DNA of 64,000 nt from Proteocatella sphenisci DSM 23131 (GTDB lineage Bacteria; Bacillota; Clostridia; Peptostreptococcales; Filifactoraceae): assembly GCF_000423525.1 (NCBI RefSeq), contig NZ_AUID01000007.1, forward strand, positions 1 through 64,000, given 5' to 3'. A model generated the notes under the pieces. The model was not told where the DNA came from, did no database searches, and saw nothing but the letters and a program-made list of their open reading frames with translations. Made by a program: the position numbers and the translations under genes. The number at the start of each line of letters is the position of its first letter. Positions within the stretch are counted from its first letter, which is position 1. Shown here one piece after another: positions 16,247 to 26,557 of this stretch.

Positions 16247-18250
16247 TTATTGCAGTAAACTCTGAAAGCCGTAAACAAGGCCCTTATCAGTTTTCTTGAA
16301 TGTCAAAAATCTGTAATCTTCTTCCTTGCCTGCTTTTACATTAGAAAAATCTCTGAGTGTTATATAGCTGACATTTCCTTCAGAATAAGACGAATACTCG
16401 GCTCCCTTACTTATAACAAATATGTTTTTTGAAGCAGACGCATCCTGCAAAAGATTTCTCAGAACCGTCTTTTCAGATACCGAAAGATTCATAGAAGTAT
16501 TCATCATTATAACTATATTTTTATTAGAAGACGAAAGTCCATCTTTAATCGCCTTCCACTGACCACTAGTACCACTTATTCCCGAATTTGTATCCAGGCC
16601 CACATACCTTACAGAATCTTTTTCTGCAAACTGCGCCCCCTTGTATACAGACTCTTTGGATATCTTGATTGCATCGCTCAGCTCCTGATTTTTGTTAAAA
16701 TAGTTTACAGCCAGATTTGAATTATTATTAATTTTGTCAACAAGCAAGCCATTTATCGCCTGAGAAAATACATCCTTCTTGTCTTTGAGCGCATCTGGAA
16801 CTATCACAGTATCGTAATTTGCCATAGAGTCAGTCCTCTTTGAATCCTTTGGATTTACAGATGCTACACTTAATTGCATTACCGAGCTCGCGCTGCCTGA
16901 TCTGACAGTGATACTTCCATTTCCTCCAGACAAAAACGTTACATAGCCATTTTTATAGTCTACACTAAGGCCACTTCCAGCAACAGTAATTCCAGTTGTT
17001 GAAACAGGATTCATGCCTGAGTCAAAGCCTTGAACAGATAATTTTACTCTGTCTCCCTGAACTATATTCTTAGTTTCAAGTACCGCTTCAAGCTTGCTTA
17101 AATATCCTCTCGAATTATTATTAACAAGCGCTACTCCACTTACAATCTTTCTTTCAGCCGCCAGGTCATTACTTATTTTCCCATTTACTATCATTTCCGT
17201 TGATCCCCCGCCATCAAACATCATGGCGTCTTTGACATTTTGTGTTCTCAAAAAGTCAGCAACTTCTGTCTCTGTCATACCTATATATGGACTTTTCCTT
17301 CCATCTACAGTCATTAATACAATCTTATTGTCAAAAGTTATTCCTATGGCAGTTCTTTGCGACCTTCCTGAAATTTTATGGGTTATCTGAGAAAGCATAC
17401 CCCCTTTAAGTATCATAGTTCCTCCACCCACAGCCTCTTTCATATCGGGATAGCTGTCTTTCATAGAAGTACTCATTTGCACACTGTCACCTGCTGAAAA
17501 TGACGAAGCCAAAAGGTCCCCCCTTGCCCCGCTTGCTGAGATTACATATCCATTTTTTGGAACATTTGTACCAGCTTTACTGGTTCTGACCTCTTTTACA
17601 GTATCGTTCTCAACCACTATTTCTCTCAATACCGCCCCAGTTACAGATGACTGCCCAGGCGAAACCTTCCTGTACTCACTAGTTATTATGACCGGGGAAG
17701 CATAAGTGCCAGAATGTTTGTTTATGCTGTAACCAGTTGAGCTCGTACCAGTCGTTTCATTTTTGATTACTACCCCAGATCTAAGATAATCGATAAAGAC
17801 CTGCTGATTTTCATCCATCACAAAACTTGCCATCTTGCCGTTGTCATAATAAGGCGAAGATATTATTTTCCCGCCATCCACCATAGGTCCCATAGAATAA
17901 CTTGGGCTGGACATGGAGAAAAAATCTGCATTTACTGATGCGACAGTGTTTGGCTTTTGCGCCGTCAGTTTGCTGAGAGTCTCTCTGTTCATAAATCCCG
18001 ACACATCATTATACAAGATCTCTAAATCCACTCCTCGTTTTGACATATCCGCAATTATGAGATTTATAGATTGTACTCCATTTTCATATGTCTGAACTAT
18101 ATTTTTGTGTATTATTCCATCACTCACAGTTATTTGATACGAATTTTCATATATCATTTCTGCATAACTGAAACTCGAAAAGCACTGAACCGCAATTAGC
18201 GATGTTACAATTATTTTTCTAAACTTGTTTTTTAAAGTTAATTTTTTCAT
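16247..18250 (-). CDS. Secreted phosphodiester glycosidase (NAGPA domain) protein
   Basis: About 667 residues. A signal peptide (MKKLTLKNKFRKIIVTSLIAVQ with cleavage near FSYA) is followed by a NAGPA/DUF2233 domain at about 85-390: SVNADFFSMSSPSYSMGPMVDGG, RTAIGITFDNKIVLMTVDGR and the glycine-rich MMFDGGGSTEMIVNG. The C-terminal 280 residues have an Ig-like stretch and a possible metallophosphatase-like domain (YVGLDTNSG, NIVIMMNTSM). NAGPA domains cleave GlcNAc-1-phosphodiesters; bacterial forms act on exopolysaccharide or wall polymers. I use ATG 18250, which has GAGGAG; a longer GTG frame exists. No terminator is seen between it and metK. Confidence 0.85.
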   Translation of the reverse strand: MKKLTLKNKFRKIIVTSLIAVQCFSSFSYAEMIYENSYQITVSDGIIHKNIVQTYENGVQSINLIIADMSKRGVDLEILYNDVSGFMNRETLSKLTAQKPNTVASVNADFFSMSSPSYSMGPMVDGGKIISSPYYDNGKMASFVMDENQQVFIDYLRSGVVIKNETTGTSSTGYSINKHSGTYASPVIITSEYRKVSPGQSSVTGAVLREIVVENDTVKEVRTSKAGTNVPKNGYVISASGARGDLLASSFSAGDSVQMSTSMKDSYPDMKEAVGGGTMILKGGMLSQITHKISGRSQRTAIGITFDNKIVLMTVDGRKSPYIGMTETEVADFLRTQNVKDAMMFDGGGSTEMIVNGKISNDLAAERKIVSGVALVNNNSRGYLSKLEAVLETKNIVQGDRVKLSVQGFDSGMNPVSTTGITVAGSGLSVDYKNGYVTFLSGGNGSITVRSGSASSVMQLSVASVNPKDSKRTDSMANYDTVIVPDALKDKKDVFSQAINGLLVDKINNNSNLAVNYFNKNQELSDAIKISKESVYKGAQFAEKDSVRYVGLDTNSGISGTSGQWKAIKDGLSSSNKNIVIMMNTSMNLSVSEKTVLRNLLQDASASKNIFVISKGAEYSSYSEGNVSYITLRDFSNVKAGKEEDYRFLTFKKTDKGLVYGFQSLLQ

Positions 18251-18298
18251 ATTACTCCTCACCTAAATCTAAATCATTCAAATTTCTCCCCTTTCTAA

Positions 18299-18326
18299 AT
18301 TATACCCTATTAACAAGTTATTACAA
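18299..18326 (-). promoter_or_regulatory. Promoter of the NAGPA gene
   Basis: Minus-strand TATAAT (complement at 18299-18304) with TTGTAA about 16 bases upstream, between the TRAP-operon terminator and the NAGPA start. Confidence 0.45.
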
Positions 18327-18350
18327 TTACATAGTGGTTACACTTCCACT

Positions 18351-18380
18351 ACAAAAAAGCGGCACCATTATGGTGCCGCT
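18351..18380 (-). terminator. Terminator of the TAXI-TRAP operon
   Basis: A perfect minus-strand hairpin AGCGGCACCATAATGGTGCCGCT, followed by TTTTTTG, begins nine bases after the permease stop. Confidence 0.93.
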
Positions 18381-18388
18381 GAAAAAAT

Positions 18389-20389
18389 CTATGCTACTTT
18401 AGCAGGTTTTATCTTTTTGTATTTTATATGTTGATAAGCTATCATAAGTGCTATACCACCCGTCCCGATGATATCTGTCATCACGGTAGGATTTATTAGC
18501 ATGAGTCCTGCAGCTATAAGAAGCAGGCGCTCCAACTTACTTGCCTTGCCATATACCCAGCCCGTCATCCCTGCGCTTATACCAAACATGCCCACCAGTG
18601 AAGTAGCCGTTATTCTAATTACTTCAATGAAATTGGTATCTATTAGTATCAGTGCCGGATTCATTACAAATATATAAGGTATTATAAAGGCCGCAATGGC
18701 GAGTTTTGTAGCCTGGACCCCGGTCTTAAAGGGGTTTCCTTTTGCTATAGCTGATCCCGCATATGCTGCAAGTGCAACAGGAGGAGTTATGTCAGCAAGT
18801 ATTCCAAAGTAGAATGTAAATAAGTGGGCTGCCAGAGGAGGTACTCCAAGCTGCATTACTATTGGCGCTGCTATAGTCGATGTTATAAGGTAGTTAGCAG
18901 TTGTTGGCACTCCCATTCCAAGCACAAGAGATGTTATCATGGTAAAGAAAAGCGTAAGTGAAACCATTCCACCCGCCGCCGAAATCAGGCCTCCACCAAG
19001 TTTTAGTCCAAGCCCTGTAAGGGTTACTATCCCAACTATTATACCTGCAACCCCGCAGGCACATGCAACACTTATTATATTTCTTGCTCCATTTATGAGA
19101 GCATCAAAAAGATCTCTAAGTGGAACGTAAGTACTCTTTCTAAGATAAGGCGCTATAACAGCTGCCAAAATACCTCTGGTTGCAGCATATATAGGCGATC
19201 TGTCCATAGCAAGAAGCACTATTATCACAACTATCGGAAGTATAAGATGTCCTCTTTCTTTCAAAATAGGGCCAACTTTTGGAAGTTGGTCTTTTGGAAT
19301 TCCTACAAGTCCAATTTTTTTTGCTTCCAGATGTATCATCATCCATATTCCAGTAAAATAAAGCAGAGCTGGAATTATAGCTGCCTTGGCAACTTCCAGA
19401 TATGGAACTCCAACAGCCTCAGCTATAAGAAAGGCTGCCGCTCCCATAATAGGAGGCATTATCTGTCCCCCTGTAGATGCAGCTGCTTCAACCGCTGCAG
19501 CAAATTCAGGCTTGTATCCAAGTGATTTCATGAGTGGTATTGTAAAAGATCCTGTAGATACCGTATTGGAAACCGATGATCCTGATATGGTACCTTGAAG
19601 CGCTGAAGTAAGTACCGCAACTTTTGCAGGTCCTCCCGCAGCAAAACCGGCTACCGAGTTGGCAACATCTATAAAGAACTGTCCAATTCCGGTCTTCTCA
19701 AGGAATGCCCCAAAAAGTATGAACAGGAATATATAGGTAGCACAAGTTCCAAGCGGCAGTCCTATTATTCCCTCAGTAGTATAGAAGAGATGAGTCGCTA
19801 TACGCTCAAGGCTGTAACCTCTATGGTTAAAAAATCCAGGTATATTTCTTCCAAAATATGCGTAGGAAATAAAAACCATTGCTATTATAACTATAGGCCA
19901 TCCGACAACTCTTCGGCAGGCCTCCATAACAAGTATGGTTCCAATTACACCAACTATTACGTCAACTTGATTATATGATCCCGACCTCCCTATTATCGCT
20001 TCATAATTCATTATGTAGTAAGCGACTATACAGAAAAATGCCCCCGAAAATATATAATCCAAAAAAGCAATTTTCTTTCTGCTTCCTTTTGAGGTAGCAG
20101 GATAAAGCAGATATGCCAGAGTTATTACAAAACCAAGGTGTATCATTCTTTGAAGCTGAGCCGGAAAAGTTCCCATAAGTGCGGTGTATAACTGAAAAGC
20201 TGTAAAGCAAAACAGCATTACCGTAGTGATTTTTTTCCAGATTCCATCGAGTTTTCTGTATGCCGATTCCTTATCCAGTTTCGCTAGAAGCTCATCTTTG
20301 TCTATAACCTCATCATCTTGGACCAAGCCCTCTTCAACCTGAGAACTGCCAGTCAGATTTTCCCCGTCTTTTTTTCTTCCAAATTTCAA
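18389..20389 (-). CDS. TRAP transporter fused permease (DctQM type, TAXI system)
   Basis: A 666-residue membrane protein. An acidic cytoplasmic N-terminus (1-45) is followed by a four-helix DctQ-like part (about 50-170) and the large DctM-like part. Diagnostic are GTISGSSVSNTVSTGSFTIPLMKSLGY, EAAASTGGQIMPPIMGAAAF and LGMGVPTTANYLITSTIAAP. TRAP systems use ion gradients with a periplasmic or lipid-anchored binding protein for uptake. It is last in an operon with the TAXI binding protein and a DUF1850 gene. Substrate unknown; some TAXI systems take up glutamate or other carboxylates. Confidence 0.95.
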   Translation of the reverse strand: MKFGRKKDGENLTGSSQVEEGLVQDDEVIDKDELLAKLDKESAYRKLDGIWKKITTVMLFCFTAFQLYTALMGTFPAQLQRMIHLGFVITLAYLLYPATSKGSRKKIAFLDYIFSGAFFCIVAYYIMNYEAIIGRSGSYNQVDVIVGVIGTILVMEACRRVVGWPIVIIAMVFISYAYFGRNIPGFFNHRGYSLERIATHLFYTTEGIIGLPLGTCATYIFLFILFGAFLEKTGIGQFFIDVANSVAGFAAGGPAKVAVLTSALQGTISGSSVSNTVSTGSFTIPLMKSLGYKPEFAAAVEAAASTGGQIMPPIMGAAAFLIAEAVGVPYLEVAKAAIIPALLYFTGIWMMIHLEAKKIGLVGIPKDQLPKVGPILKERGHLILPIVVIIVLLAMDRSPIYAATRGILAAVIAPYLRKSTYVPLRDLFDALINGARNIISVACACGVAGIIVGIVTLTGLGLKLGGGLISAAGGMVSLTLFFTMITSLVLGMGVPTTANYLITSTIAAPIVMQLGVPPLAAHLFTFYFGILADITPPVALAAYAGSAIAKGNPFKTGVQATKLAIAAFIIPYIFVMNPALILIDTNFIEVIRITATSLVGMFGISAGMTGWVYGKASKLERLLLIAAGLMLINPTVMTDIIGTGGIALMIAYQHIKYKKIKPAKVA

Positions 20390-20407
20390 ATTTGCACTTC
20401 CTTTCTT

Positions 20408-20905
20408 TTATGTCTTTATAATTTCATAGTAAGATGTTCTTTCAATCCTTATATTTATAGTCTTATAAGGCTGCAAATCATATAGTTTTACCCTGTTGTC
20501 TCCATATATGAAAACATGGTTGGCTATGCCTGCAGATGCATAGTTTACGCTTTGCATCCAGTTTTGCGCAAAATCTATCCTCAGCATATCTCCATCTTCT
20601 GTCATTTTCATATTTTCATCTATAGTATCCATCATCCCTGCACCGTAGTTTTCAAACCACCCACTTGTCAGATTGATTTTTTGTGTTTTCATATCCATAT
20701 AATATCGTTCTCTTATAAGTCCTTTGTTTACTGAGTGCCTGAATACAATATCAAAATATTCGCCATTTCCAAGACTGAAACTCCCTATGAGACTACCTTG
20801 CGATGTCCTGAGATTTACTCTTTTTGTAGCTGGTATAAAAAGAAGCATCATGATAATCAATAAAACAGACAGGGCCCTGAGCCCCATCTGTATATTATAT
20901 TTCAT
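20408..20905 (-). CDS. DUF1850 protein of the TAXI-TRAP operon
   Basis: A 165-residue protein with one N-terminal membrane segment (about 8-26, ALSVLLIIMMLLFIPAT) and an extracellular domain with FDIVFRHSVNKGLIRERYY, a pattern recurrent in DUF1850. The start overlaps the TAXI stop by one base (TAATG). DUF1850 genes commonly lie between TAXI binding and fused permease genes, which suggests an accessory subunit. Its biochemical role is unknown. Confidence 0.82.
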   Translation of the reverse strand: MKYNIQMGLRALSVLLIIMMLLFIPATKRVNLRTSQGSLIGSFSLGNGEYFDIVFRHSVNKGLIRERYYMDMKTQKINLTSGWFENYGAGMMDTIDENMKMTEDGDMLRIDFAQNWMQSVNYASAGIANHVFIYGDNRVKLYDLQPYKTINIRIERTSYYEIIKT

Positions 20906-21900
20906 TACCCTACTCCAACCTCAGAATAGTATTTTGCTGCACCCGGATGTAATGCTACAGTTACTCCGTCTGTTGCTTGTTCAAGAAGAATTTCTTTACC
21001 TTTTGCATGTGACTGTCCAAGTGTATCAAGATTTTCATATAGTGCTTTTGTAAAGTTGTAAACTTCCGTTTCATTAAGATCTGCTCTGGATATTATTATA
21101 GCCCTTACCGCTATTGTATTTATATCTTCAGCCGTTCCATAAACATCTTTAGGAATTGTTATAGTTGTGTAGAATGGATAATCAGCTACAAGTTTGTCAG
21201 CCTCTGCTCCATCTATATTAAGAAGCTGTATTGGTCTTGTAACCGCAAGCTCAACAATAGCAGTATTTGGAACTCCAGCTGTTACAAAAAATGCATCAAG
21301 CTGATTGTCTTTAAATGCGTTTCCACTCTCTTTGAATGAAAGACGGCTTACCTTTATATCATCCACGCTCATTCCATATGCCTCAAGAACCTGAAGTGCA
21401 TTTGCCTCAACTCCTGAACCTGCATCACCTATGGATACTCTCTTACCCTTAAGATCTGCTACTGTATTTATTCCACTGTCTGCTCCAACAACAAGCTGTA
21501 CTATCTCAGGGTATATTGATGCAACAGTACTTACTCCCGTTATAGGTTCTCCTTCAAAAAGCTGTACCCCTTTGTCAGCATAGTCAAGTACGTCATTTTG
21601 AACTATTGCATAGTCCGCTTCACCCTTTGAAACAAGCATTATGTTTTCTTTTGATGCTCCTGTTGACTGAACAGTTATGTTAGTTCCCTCAACCGCGCCG
21701 TTTATTATAGTTGCCATAGCCCCACCAAGCGGGTAATAAGTACCAGATGTTCCACCTGTAGCAAAAATGTAGTTACCGTTGTTAGTCAGCTCTCCATCTG
21801 TAGCAGCTGTAGTATCTCCAGAACCACCACATCCTGCAAGTGACATCCCCATTACTAGAACTGTAAGTAAAGCAAATCCTGATTTTAGTTTTCTTTTCAT
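20905..21900 (-). CDS. TAXI-family TRAP solute-binding lipoprotein
   Basis: About 331 residues. A lipoprotein signal (MKRKLKSGFALLTVLVMG ending SLAGC) precedes the TAXI domain with FATGGTSGTYYPLGGAMATI, TVQSTGASKENIMLV, DYAIVQNDVLDYADKG and LKGKRVSIGDAGSGVEANAL. The TAXI family binds the substrate and delivers it to the fused TRAP permease encoded downstream. I start at ATG 21900 with GGAGGAG; a longer frame at 21921 contains this site. Substrate cannot be assigned. Confidence 0.93.
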   Translation of the reverse strand: MKRKLKSGFALLTVLVMGMSLAGCGGSGDTTAATDGELTNNGNYIFATGGTSGTYYPLGGAMATIINGAVEGTNITVQSTGASKENIMLVSKGEADYAIVQNDVLDYADKGVQLFEGEPITGVSTVASIYPEIVQLVVGADSGINTVADLKGKRVSIGDAGSGVEANALQVLEAYGMSVDDIKVSRLSFKESGNAFKDNQLDAFFVTAGVPNTAIVELAVTRPIQLLNIDGAEADKLVADYPFYTTITIPKDVYGTAEDINTIAVRAIIISRADLNETEVYNFTKALYENLDTLGQSHAKGKEILLEQATDGVTVALHPGAAKYYSEVGVG

Positions 21901-22246
21901 TATAAATCTCCTCCCATGCATAATTTTAGCACTTTTCTCGCAATTAACAGTTTAATCCGAATATTGCGTCAAGCATTATAATATCCTGTTTCATATAAGA
22001 TATCATAATTCTTCGCATTTTTCAATAGAAAATATCATATTTGAACCGCTTTGATTTGTGACATTAAAACTAAGCTCTGGTTCATTATTAGTCAAATTAA
22101 CAGTGCGATCATCGTCATTTATAAAGATTTTTGTTCATTAAAAAAAGAGTTGCCAGATTGACATCTCTTTTTCTTAGCTAAGCCACCTTCTTCTCTTTAA
22201 TGTTACAACAAAAGGCAGGCAGCAAAATCCCCCAGAATTATCCAAA
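21901..22246. other. Intergenic region upstream of the TAXI-TRAP operon
   Basis: No gene seen. It should carry the operon promoter: a minus-strand TATAAT-like box near 21976-21981 and a TAAAAT box nearer the start are candidates, neither with a good -35. A hairpin terminator for the Fic gene is annotated separately. Confidence 0.4.
22140..22172 (-). terminator. Probable terminator downstream of the fic gene
   Basis: AAAAAGAG (22142-22149 complement region) pairs with CTCTTTTT, and TGTC pairs with GGCA inside; the minus strand then reads TTTTTTT. It lies about 75 bases after the Fic stop codon. Confidence 0.55.
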
Positions 22247-22864
22247 TCACTTTTCATTTTTGATATTTTCCGTCTTAAATATCTTGTATCCCTCATAATA
22301 ATAGCTTGCGTCAATACCTTTCATATAAACTTCACGATCATTTATTTTATCAGTAAGGGCTGATTTTAGAAGAGCCTTGATTTCAACGTCCTTAATGGGG
22401 CTCCTTTCCATTGCAAGCAGATAATCCTCTTTATCTACATTGTTCCAATCAATGACTTTCTGCAATTCTTTTTTTAATATTGAGTCAAGCCATATTCTTG
22501 TGCTTCTACCGTTTCCTTCTCTAAATGGGTGAGCCACATTCATCTCAACATATTTTTCTATGATTTCGCCAAATGTCGATTGTGGCATTTTTCCGATATT
22601 ATCAAGCGCAGGTTCAAGATACATAAGTGGTGCGAAACGAAAACTACCCTTTGCAATATTCACACTACGTATTTTTCCAGCAAAATCATAAATTTCATCA
22701 AATAGATACTTATGAATTTGAGATAATCCCTTGAATGTTCCAATTTCAAATGTATCCAAAAAGCCCATTTCAAACAGTTCAAGAGCTTTTTTCTTGCTGA
22801 TTTTTTCCTCAATACGTGCAAGTTCTGCAGATTCAGTAATGCCCAATTTGTTTTCTAAAGCCAT
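22247..22864 (-). CDS. Class III Fic-domain AMP-transferase
   Basis: A 205-residue Fic protein with the catalytic loop [14 protein letters not shown] near 117-130 (His for attack, Glu and Gly-Asn-Gly-Arg for ATP-Mg), and [22 protein letters not shown] before it. At the C-terminus [12 protein letters not shown] supplies the inhibitory helix signature S-xxx-E-G of class III Fic proteins such as Neisseria NmFic, whose sequence is very similar to this. Such proteins AMPylate targets (DNA gyrase in some cases) and regulate themselves through oligomer state and auto-AMPylation, so no separate antitoxin is needed; none is seen next door. GAAAGGAG precedes ATG 22864. Confidence 0.93.
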   Translation of the reverse strand: MALENKLGITESAELARIEEKISKKKALELFEMGFLDTFEIGTFKGLSQIHKYLFDEIYDFAGKIRSVNIAKGSFRFAPLMYLEPALDNIGKMPQSTFGEIIEKYVEMNVAHPFREGNGRSTRIWLDSILKKELQKVIDWNNVDKEDYLLAMERSPIKDVEIKALLKSALTDKINDREVYMKGIDASYYYEGYKIFKTENIKNEK

Positions 22865-22969
22865 AAAATTCTCCTTTCACATTAGACAAACATCTTAATC
22901 CTCCATAAATCCACTCTATTTTATCAAAAATGGCACAGCCGCTTTACACGACTATGCCGATATTTTCTT

Positions 22970-23374
22970 TTATACTGTCAACAGTCTTTTTATTACGTCT
23001 CTCATTTTTCTGTATGAATTTTGAGTACTCATTACAGCCATAACAATAAGTGTAGATTTTGACACCTCATCAAAAGTGTATGAATATGCGTCATAAGCCA
23101 GATATTCCCCAAATTTCGAAACAACATCCTTGAGTTGGGCTTTCACATACTCATCAGATTTGGCCATTAATTCATTCATGACTTCTTCGTCTTCGTACTC
23201 AAGCGAATCATCATAACCCAGGATACTTATGCCAAGCTCGAGTCTAAGCGCTGCAGCATCATCTCTTTTTGTTGCGTTGCTTATATCTTCTCTCACACGG
23301 AGCAAGGTCAAAGATTCAATAGCTTTTGAAAGTTCTTCAGTGTCTAATACATCATTTCCTAAAAGTCTATACAT
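22970..23374 (-). CDS. Conserved-looking hypothetical protein
   Basis: A 134-residue acidic, helical soluble protein with no motif I recognise. It has LSKAIESLTLLRVREDISNA near the start, an acidic stretch near 60-70 (LEYEDEEVMNEL), and a hydrophobic patch SKSTLIVMAVMS. It starts 14 bases after the 142-residue membrane protein, so the two form a likely operon with each other. No function is proposed. Confidence 0.6.
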   Translation of the reverse strand: MYRLLGNDVLDTEELSKAIESLTLLRVREDISNATKRDDAAALRLELGISILGYDDSLEYEDEEVMNELMAKSDEYVKAQLKDVVSKFGEYLAYDAYSYTFDEVSKSTLIVMAVMSTQNSYRKMRDVIKRLLTV

Positions 23375-23388
23375 TTTTTCACCGTTTC

Positions 23389-23817
23389 TTATCTGAACTG
23401 AGGAGGTATATTACCTTTTGGTCTCGCCGCCATATTTATCTTCATAGTTTCATACTTTATTATCTGATTAGATTTTTCTTCATAATATATGGCATATGAA
23501 TTACCTATCTTCATGTTCAGTTTCTGCCATGAATAAAGTTTCTTTGAGGATTTTCCAGTCTTTACTATAACTGTATACTTTCCTAATTTGAATCTGTTCT
23601 TTGGAGGCGTAATTGTAAGTACTTTGCCTTCAATTGCATATTTTTTCCTTTTATAAGAAAGATACATCCTTACAAGGAGTACACCAACACCTATAGCCAT
23701 TATTCCAAAAGGAATCTTGAGCCATAAACTTTTGTAAAATATAGTTCCCACAACCAGCAGCACAAATCCTGCTACTATAGCCGCTATCTGCAGCATCGCT
23801 TTTCTTTTTTCAGTCAC
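23389..23817 (-). CDS. Small membrane protein, unknown function
   Basis: A 142-residue protein with two membrane segments (about 11-28 and 33-51) followed by a beta-rich soluble part with GKYTVIVKTGKSSKKLYSW and GNSYAIYYEE. It resembles the general layout of DUF3592-type proteins, but I cannot assign a family. It is followed 14 bases later by the 134-residue unknown gene. Function unknown. Confidence 0.62.
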   Translation of the reverse strand: MTEKRKAMLQIAAIVAGFVLLVVGTIFYKSLWLKIPFGIMAIGVGVLLVRMYLSYKRKKYAIEGKVLTITPPKNRFKLGKYTVIVKTGKSSKKLYSWQKLNMKIGNSYAIYYEEKSNQIIKYETMKINMAARPKGNIPPQFR

Positions 23818-23906
23818 GTTTTTATACCACCTTAATTATATTATTAATAAAACGATTATACCAAATTATTTCAAATATTAACAGAACTATTTTTTTTTGC
23901 ATTTGG

Positions 23907-24707
23907 TTAATTCAAAAATCTTGTACATGCTATCATTATCATTATAGCTGTACTTAATATAAAAGCTCCGTAATCCGACTTGGACATTGAAATTTCATTC
24001 ATCCTTGTCTTGCCTTCTCCACCTCTATAGCATCTGGACTCCATAGCCATAGCGAGTTCATCAGCTCTTCTAAATGCACTTATGAAAAGTGGAACCAGGA
24101 GCGGAACAAGGCTTTTTGCTCTTTCAACAATATTTCTGCTCTCAAAATCAGCTCCCCTTGCCATCTGAGCCTTCATTATCTTGTCTGTTTCTTCAAGCAG
24201 AGTAGGAATAAATCTTAGTGCTATGGTCATCATCATTGCGATTTCATGAGCCGGAAGCCCGATTTTTTTGAAGGGATTCAAGAGCTTTTCTATTCCATCA
24301 GTCAATTCTATAGGAGAAGTAGTTAGCGTAAGAAGTGATGTTCCAACTATAAGAAGCACCAGTCTTATTATCATAAACATTCCCAGCCTTAACCCCTCAT
24401 AAGTAATCTTTAAAAATCCAATCGACCACAAAATTTCTCCCTGAGTCAAAAGTGCATTTATGAAAAAAGTTATCAAAAGCAGAGGCCATAGTGGCTTTAC
24501 CCCTTTTATAAGAAACTTACCAGGTACAGCGGAACTTTTTGACAGCAGCATAAGAAATGCCACTATAAATACAAATGGATAAAATTTGTTTATCATAAAT
24601 ATAGTTACCATAAATACAAATGTAAACATTATCTTTACCCTTGGGTCAAGCTTGTGTATTCTGGAATCTGTTGGGTAATATTGCCCAAGCGTTATATCCT
24701 TAAGCAT
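23907..24707 (-). CDS. ecfT: ECF transporter transmembrane subunit EcfT
   Basis: A 266-residue membrane protein with about five to six segments. It begins with the EcfT entry [18 protein letters not shown] and carries the coupling-helix motifs AQMARGADF and [12 protein letters not shown], where the Ala-Arg-Gly grooves contact the two ATPases. EcfT links the ATPases to various substrate-specific S subunits. The start overlaps the EcfA2 stop by eight bases. Only one S subunit gene (niaX) is seen in the window, so others are probably elsewhere. Confidence 0.95.
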   Translation of the reverse strand: MLKDITLGQYYPTDSRIHKLDPRVKIMFTFVFMVTIFMINKFYPFVFIVAFLMLLSKSSAVPGKFLIKGVKPLWPLLLITFFINALLTQGEILWSIGFLKITYEGLRLGMFMIIRLVLLIVGTSLLTLTTSPIELTDGIEKLLNPFKKIGLPAHEIAMMMTIALRFIPTLLEETDKIMKAQMARGADFESRNIVERAKSLVPLLVPLFISAFRRADELAMAMESRCYRGGEGKTRMNEISMSKSDYGAFILSTAIMIMIACTRFLN

Positions 24708-25563
24708 TATTTTTACTCCTTATCAATCTCAAAATCTGTTCCTTTGCCTCTTTCATGGTTATTATATCAGGCTCAATATCATAACCCCTGCTTCTGAGTT
24801 CATTCATAAGTGTCACAACTTTAGGAACGCCAAGGCCTATCTCATCAAGTCTCTTTTCATGCCTGAAGACCTCTTTGGGTGTTCCCGTTAATTCTATTTT
24901 ACCCCTGTTCATTACAATCAGAGTGTCTGCCATCCTCGACACATCTTCCATGGAATGTGAAACAAGTATTACTGTGGTCTTGTTTTTTGCATGTATTTCC
25001 TTGATCTGGTCCAGTATTTCATCTCTTCCATGAGGATCAAGTCCAGCTGTAGGTTCATCGAGTACCAAGACCTCAGGTTTCATAGCTATTACCCCAGCTA
25101 TTGCCACTCTTCGTTTTTGCCCTCCAGAAAGTTCAAAAGGCGACTTGTCCTTTGAGCGTTCAAAATCCAGTCCCACCATATTCATGGCTTCTATGACTCT
25201 TTCTTCAACTTCAGATTCGCTAAGTCCCAGTTTTTCAGGACCAAATGCAATATCTTTATAGATAGTCTCTTCAAAAAGTTGATACTCCGGATACTGAAAC
25301 ACAAGTCCTACTTTTTTTCTTACGTCTACAAGCGATATCCCTTTTTTTGTTATATCCATACCATTTATGTTTATAGTGCCCCCACTGGGCTTTATCAGTC
25401 CGTTAAGATGTTGTATAAGAGTACTCTTTCCAGAGCCCGTGTGCCCTATGAGGCCCACAAAATCTCCATCTTTTATCTCTATGCTTACATCATCTATAGC
25501 TATACTCTCAAAAGGAGTACCTTCGTTGTATACGTATCTCAGATTATTTATAATAATTGACAT
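24700..25563 (-). CDS. ecfA2: ECF transporter ATPase EcfA2
   Basis: A 287-residue ABC ATPase: Walker [11 protein letters not shown]-loop [22 protein letters not shown], signature [13 protein letters not shown], Walker [14 protein letters not shown] and switch His in [11 protein letters not shown]. The [12 protein letters not shown] motif is characteristic of EcfA2. Overlaps the EcfA1 stop by 16 bases and the EcfT start. Powers uptake of vitamins and metals with EcfA1, EcfT and exchangeable S subunits. Confidence 0.96.
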   Translation of the reverse strand: MSIIINNLRYVYNEGTPFESIAIDDVSIEIKDGDFVGLIGHTGSGKSTLIQHLNGLIKPSGGTININGMDITKKGISLVDVRKKVGLVFQYPEYQLFEETIYKDIAFGPEKLGLSESEVEERVIEAMNMVGLDFERSKDKSPFELSGGQKRRVAIAGVIAMKPEVLVLDEPTAGLDPHGRDEILDQIKEIHAKNKTTVILVSHSMEDVSRMADTLIVMNRGKIELTGTPKEVFRHEKRLDEIGLGVPKVVTLMNELRSRGYDIEPDIITMKEAKEQILRLIRSKNNA

Positions 25564-26384
25564 AATTCTTCCACCATTTCTTCTACAGTAAGTATATCCT
25601 CTCTAAGCTTTATACCTTCAAGGCCCAGTTCATGTGCCAGTTCAGTCATCTGCGGTACATCCAGGCCAAGTGCATTTAGCTTTTCAACCTGAGCAAATAT
25701 CTCTCTGGGTTTTCCCTGCATAGTGATTGTGCCCTCATCCATTACTATGACCCTGTCTGCATTTATAGCCTCATCCATAAAGTGAGTTATATGAATAATT
25801 GTCTTACCTTCTTCTTTATTGAGCTTTAAAACAGTATCCACAACTTCTTTTCTTCCGCTTGGGTCCAGCATAGCGGTAGGTTCATCAAATATTATGCAGT
25901 CAGGTCTCATTGCTATTATCCCTGCAATGGCAACTCTTTGCTTTTGGCCTCCCGAAAGATTGTGTGGCTGTTTCTTGGCAAATTCGGTCATATTTACAAG
26001 TGCAAGCGCTTCATCCACCCTCTGCCTTATTATGGATTTTTCTATACCCAGATTCTCAGGACCAAATGCAACATCTTCTTCTACAATAGTAGCCACTATC
26101 TGATTGTCCGGATTTTGAAATACCATTCCCGCTTTTTGCCTTATATCCCAGATAAGAGAATCATCTCTTGTATTCATCCCCTTGATGTATACATTTCCCT
26201 CAGTAGGGTAAAATATTCCGTTGAAGTGTTTTGCAAGCGTACTTTTACCAGAGCCATTGTGACCTATAATCACAACAAACTCCCCTTCTTCTATATTAAG
26301 CGAGACATTATTTACCGCATTTTTCGTAATTATTTCATCATCATATCTAAAAATCAGATTTTCAACCTTAACTATCTCCGACAT
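25548..26384 (-). CDS. ecfA1: ECF transporter ATPase EcfA1
   Basis: About 278 residues: Walker [11 protein letters not shown]-loop [22 protein letters not shown], signature [13 protein letters not shown], Walker [14 protein letters not shown] and switch His in [18 protein letters not shown] is the EcfA1 version of the Q-loop. I start at ATG 26384 after AAAGGAG; a longer frame at 26426 lacks a site. First gene of the ecfA1-A2-T operon. Confidence 0.96.
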   Translation of the reverse strand: MSEIVKVENLIFRYDDEIITKNAVNNVSLNIEEGEFVVIIGHNGSGKSTLAKHFNGIFYPTEGNVYIKGMNTRDDSLIWDIRQKAGMVFQNPDNQIVATIVEEDVAFGPENLGIEKSIIRQRVDEALALVNMTEFAKKQPHNLSGGQKQRVAIAGIIAMRPDCIIFDEPTAMLDPSGRKEVVDTVLKLNKEEGKTIIHITHFMDEAINADRVIVMDEGTITMQGKPREIFAQVEKLNALGLDVPQMTELAHELGLEGIKLREDILTVEEMVEELCQLL

Positions 26385-26512
26385 ACTTTCTCCTTTACAC
26401 AAAATTTCATCCAAGTGTAAATACACCTATACATATTAACATAAATACTGATATTGCGAAATATTTTTAAATTATATTTATATTTTTTTCTTTAATTCTC
26501 ACTCATTTATGA

Positions 26513-26518
26513 TATAAT
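26513..26518 (+). promoter_or_regulatory. Extended -10 of the YARHG gene
   Basis: TGATATAAT carries TATAAT at 26513-26518. No good -35 is visible at the right spacing. Transcription would start near 26525, leaving a 33-base leader with the ribosome site. Confidence 0.5.
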
Positions 26519-26557
26519 TAAAACGTACATAATAAAACTAGAGGGCGGTGTCAAATT

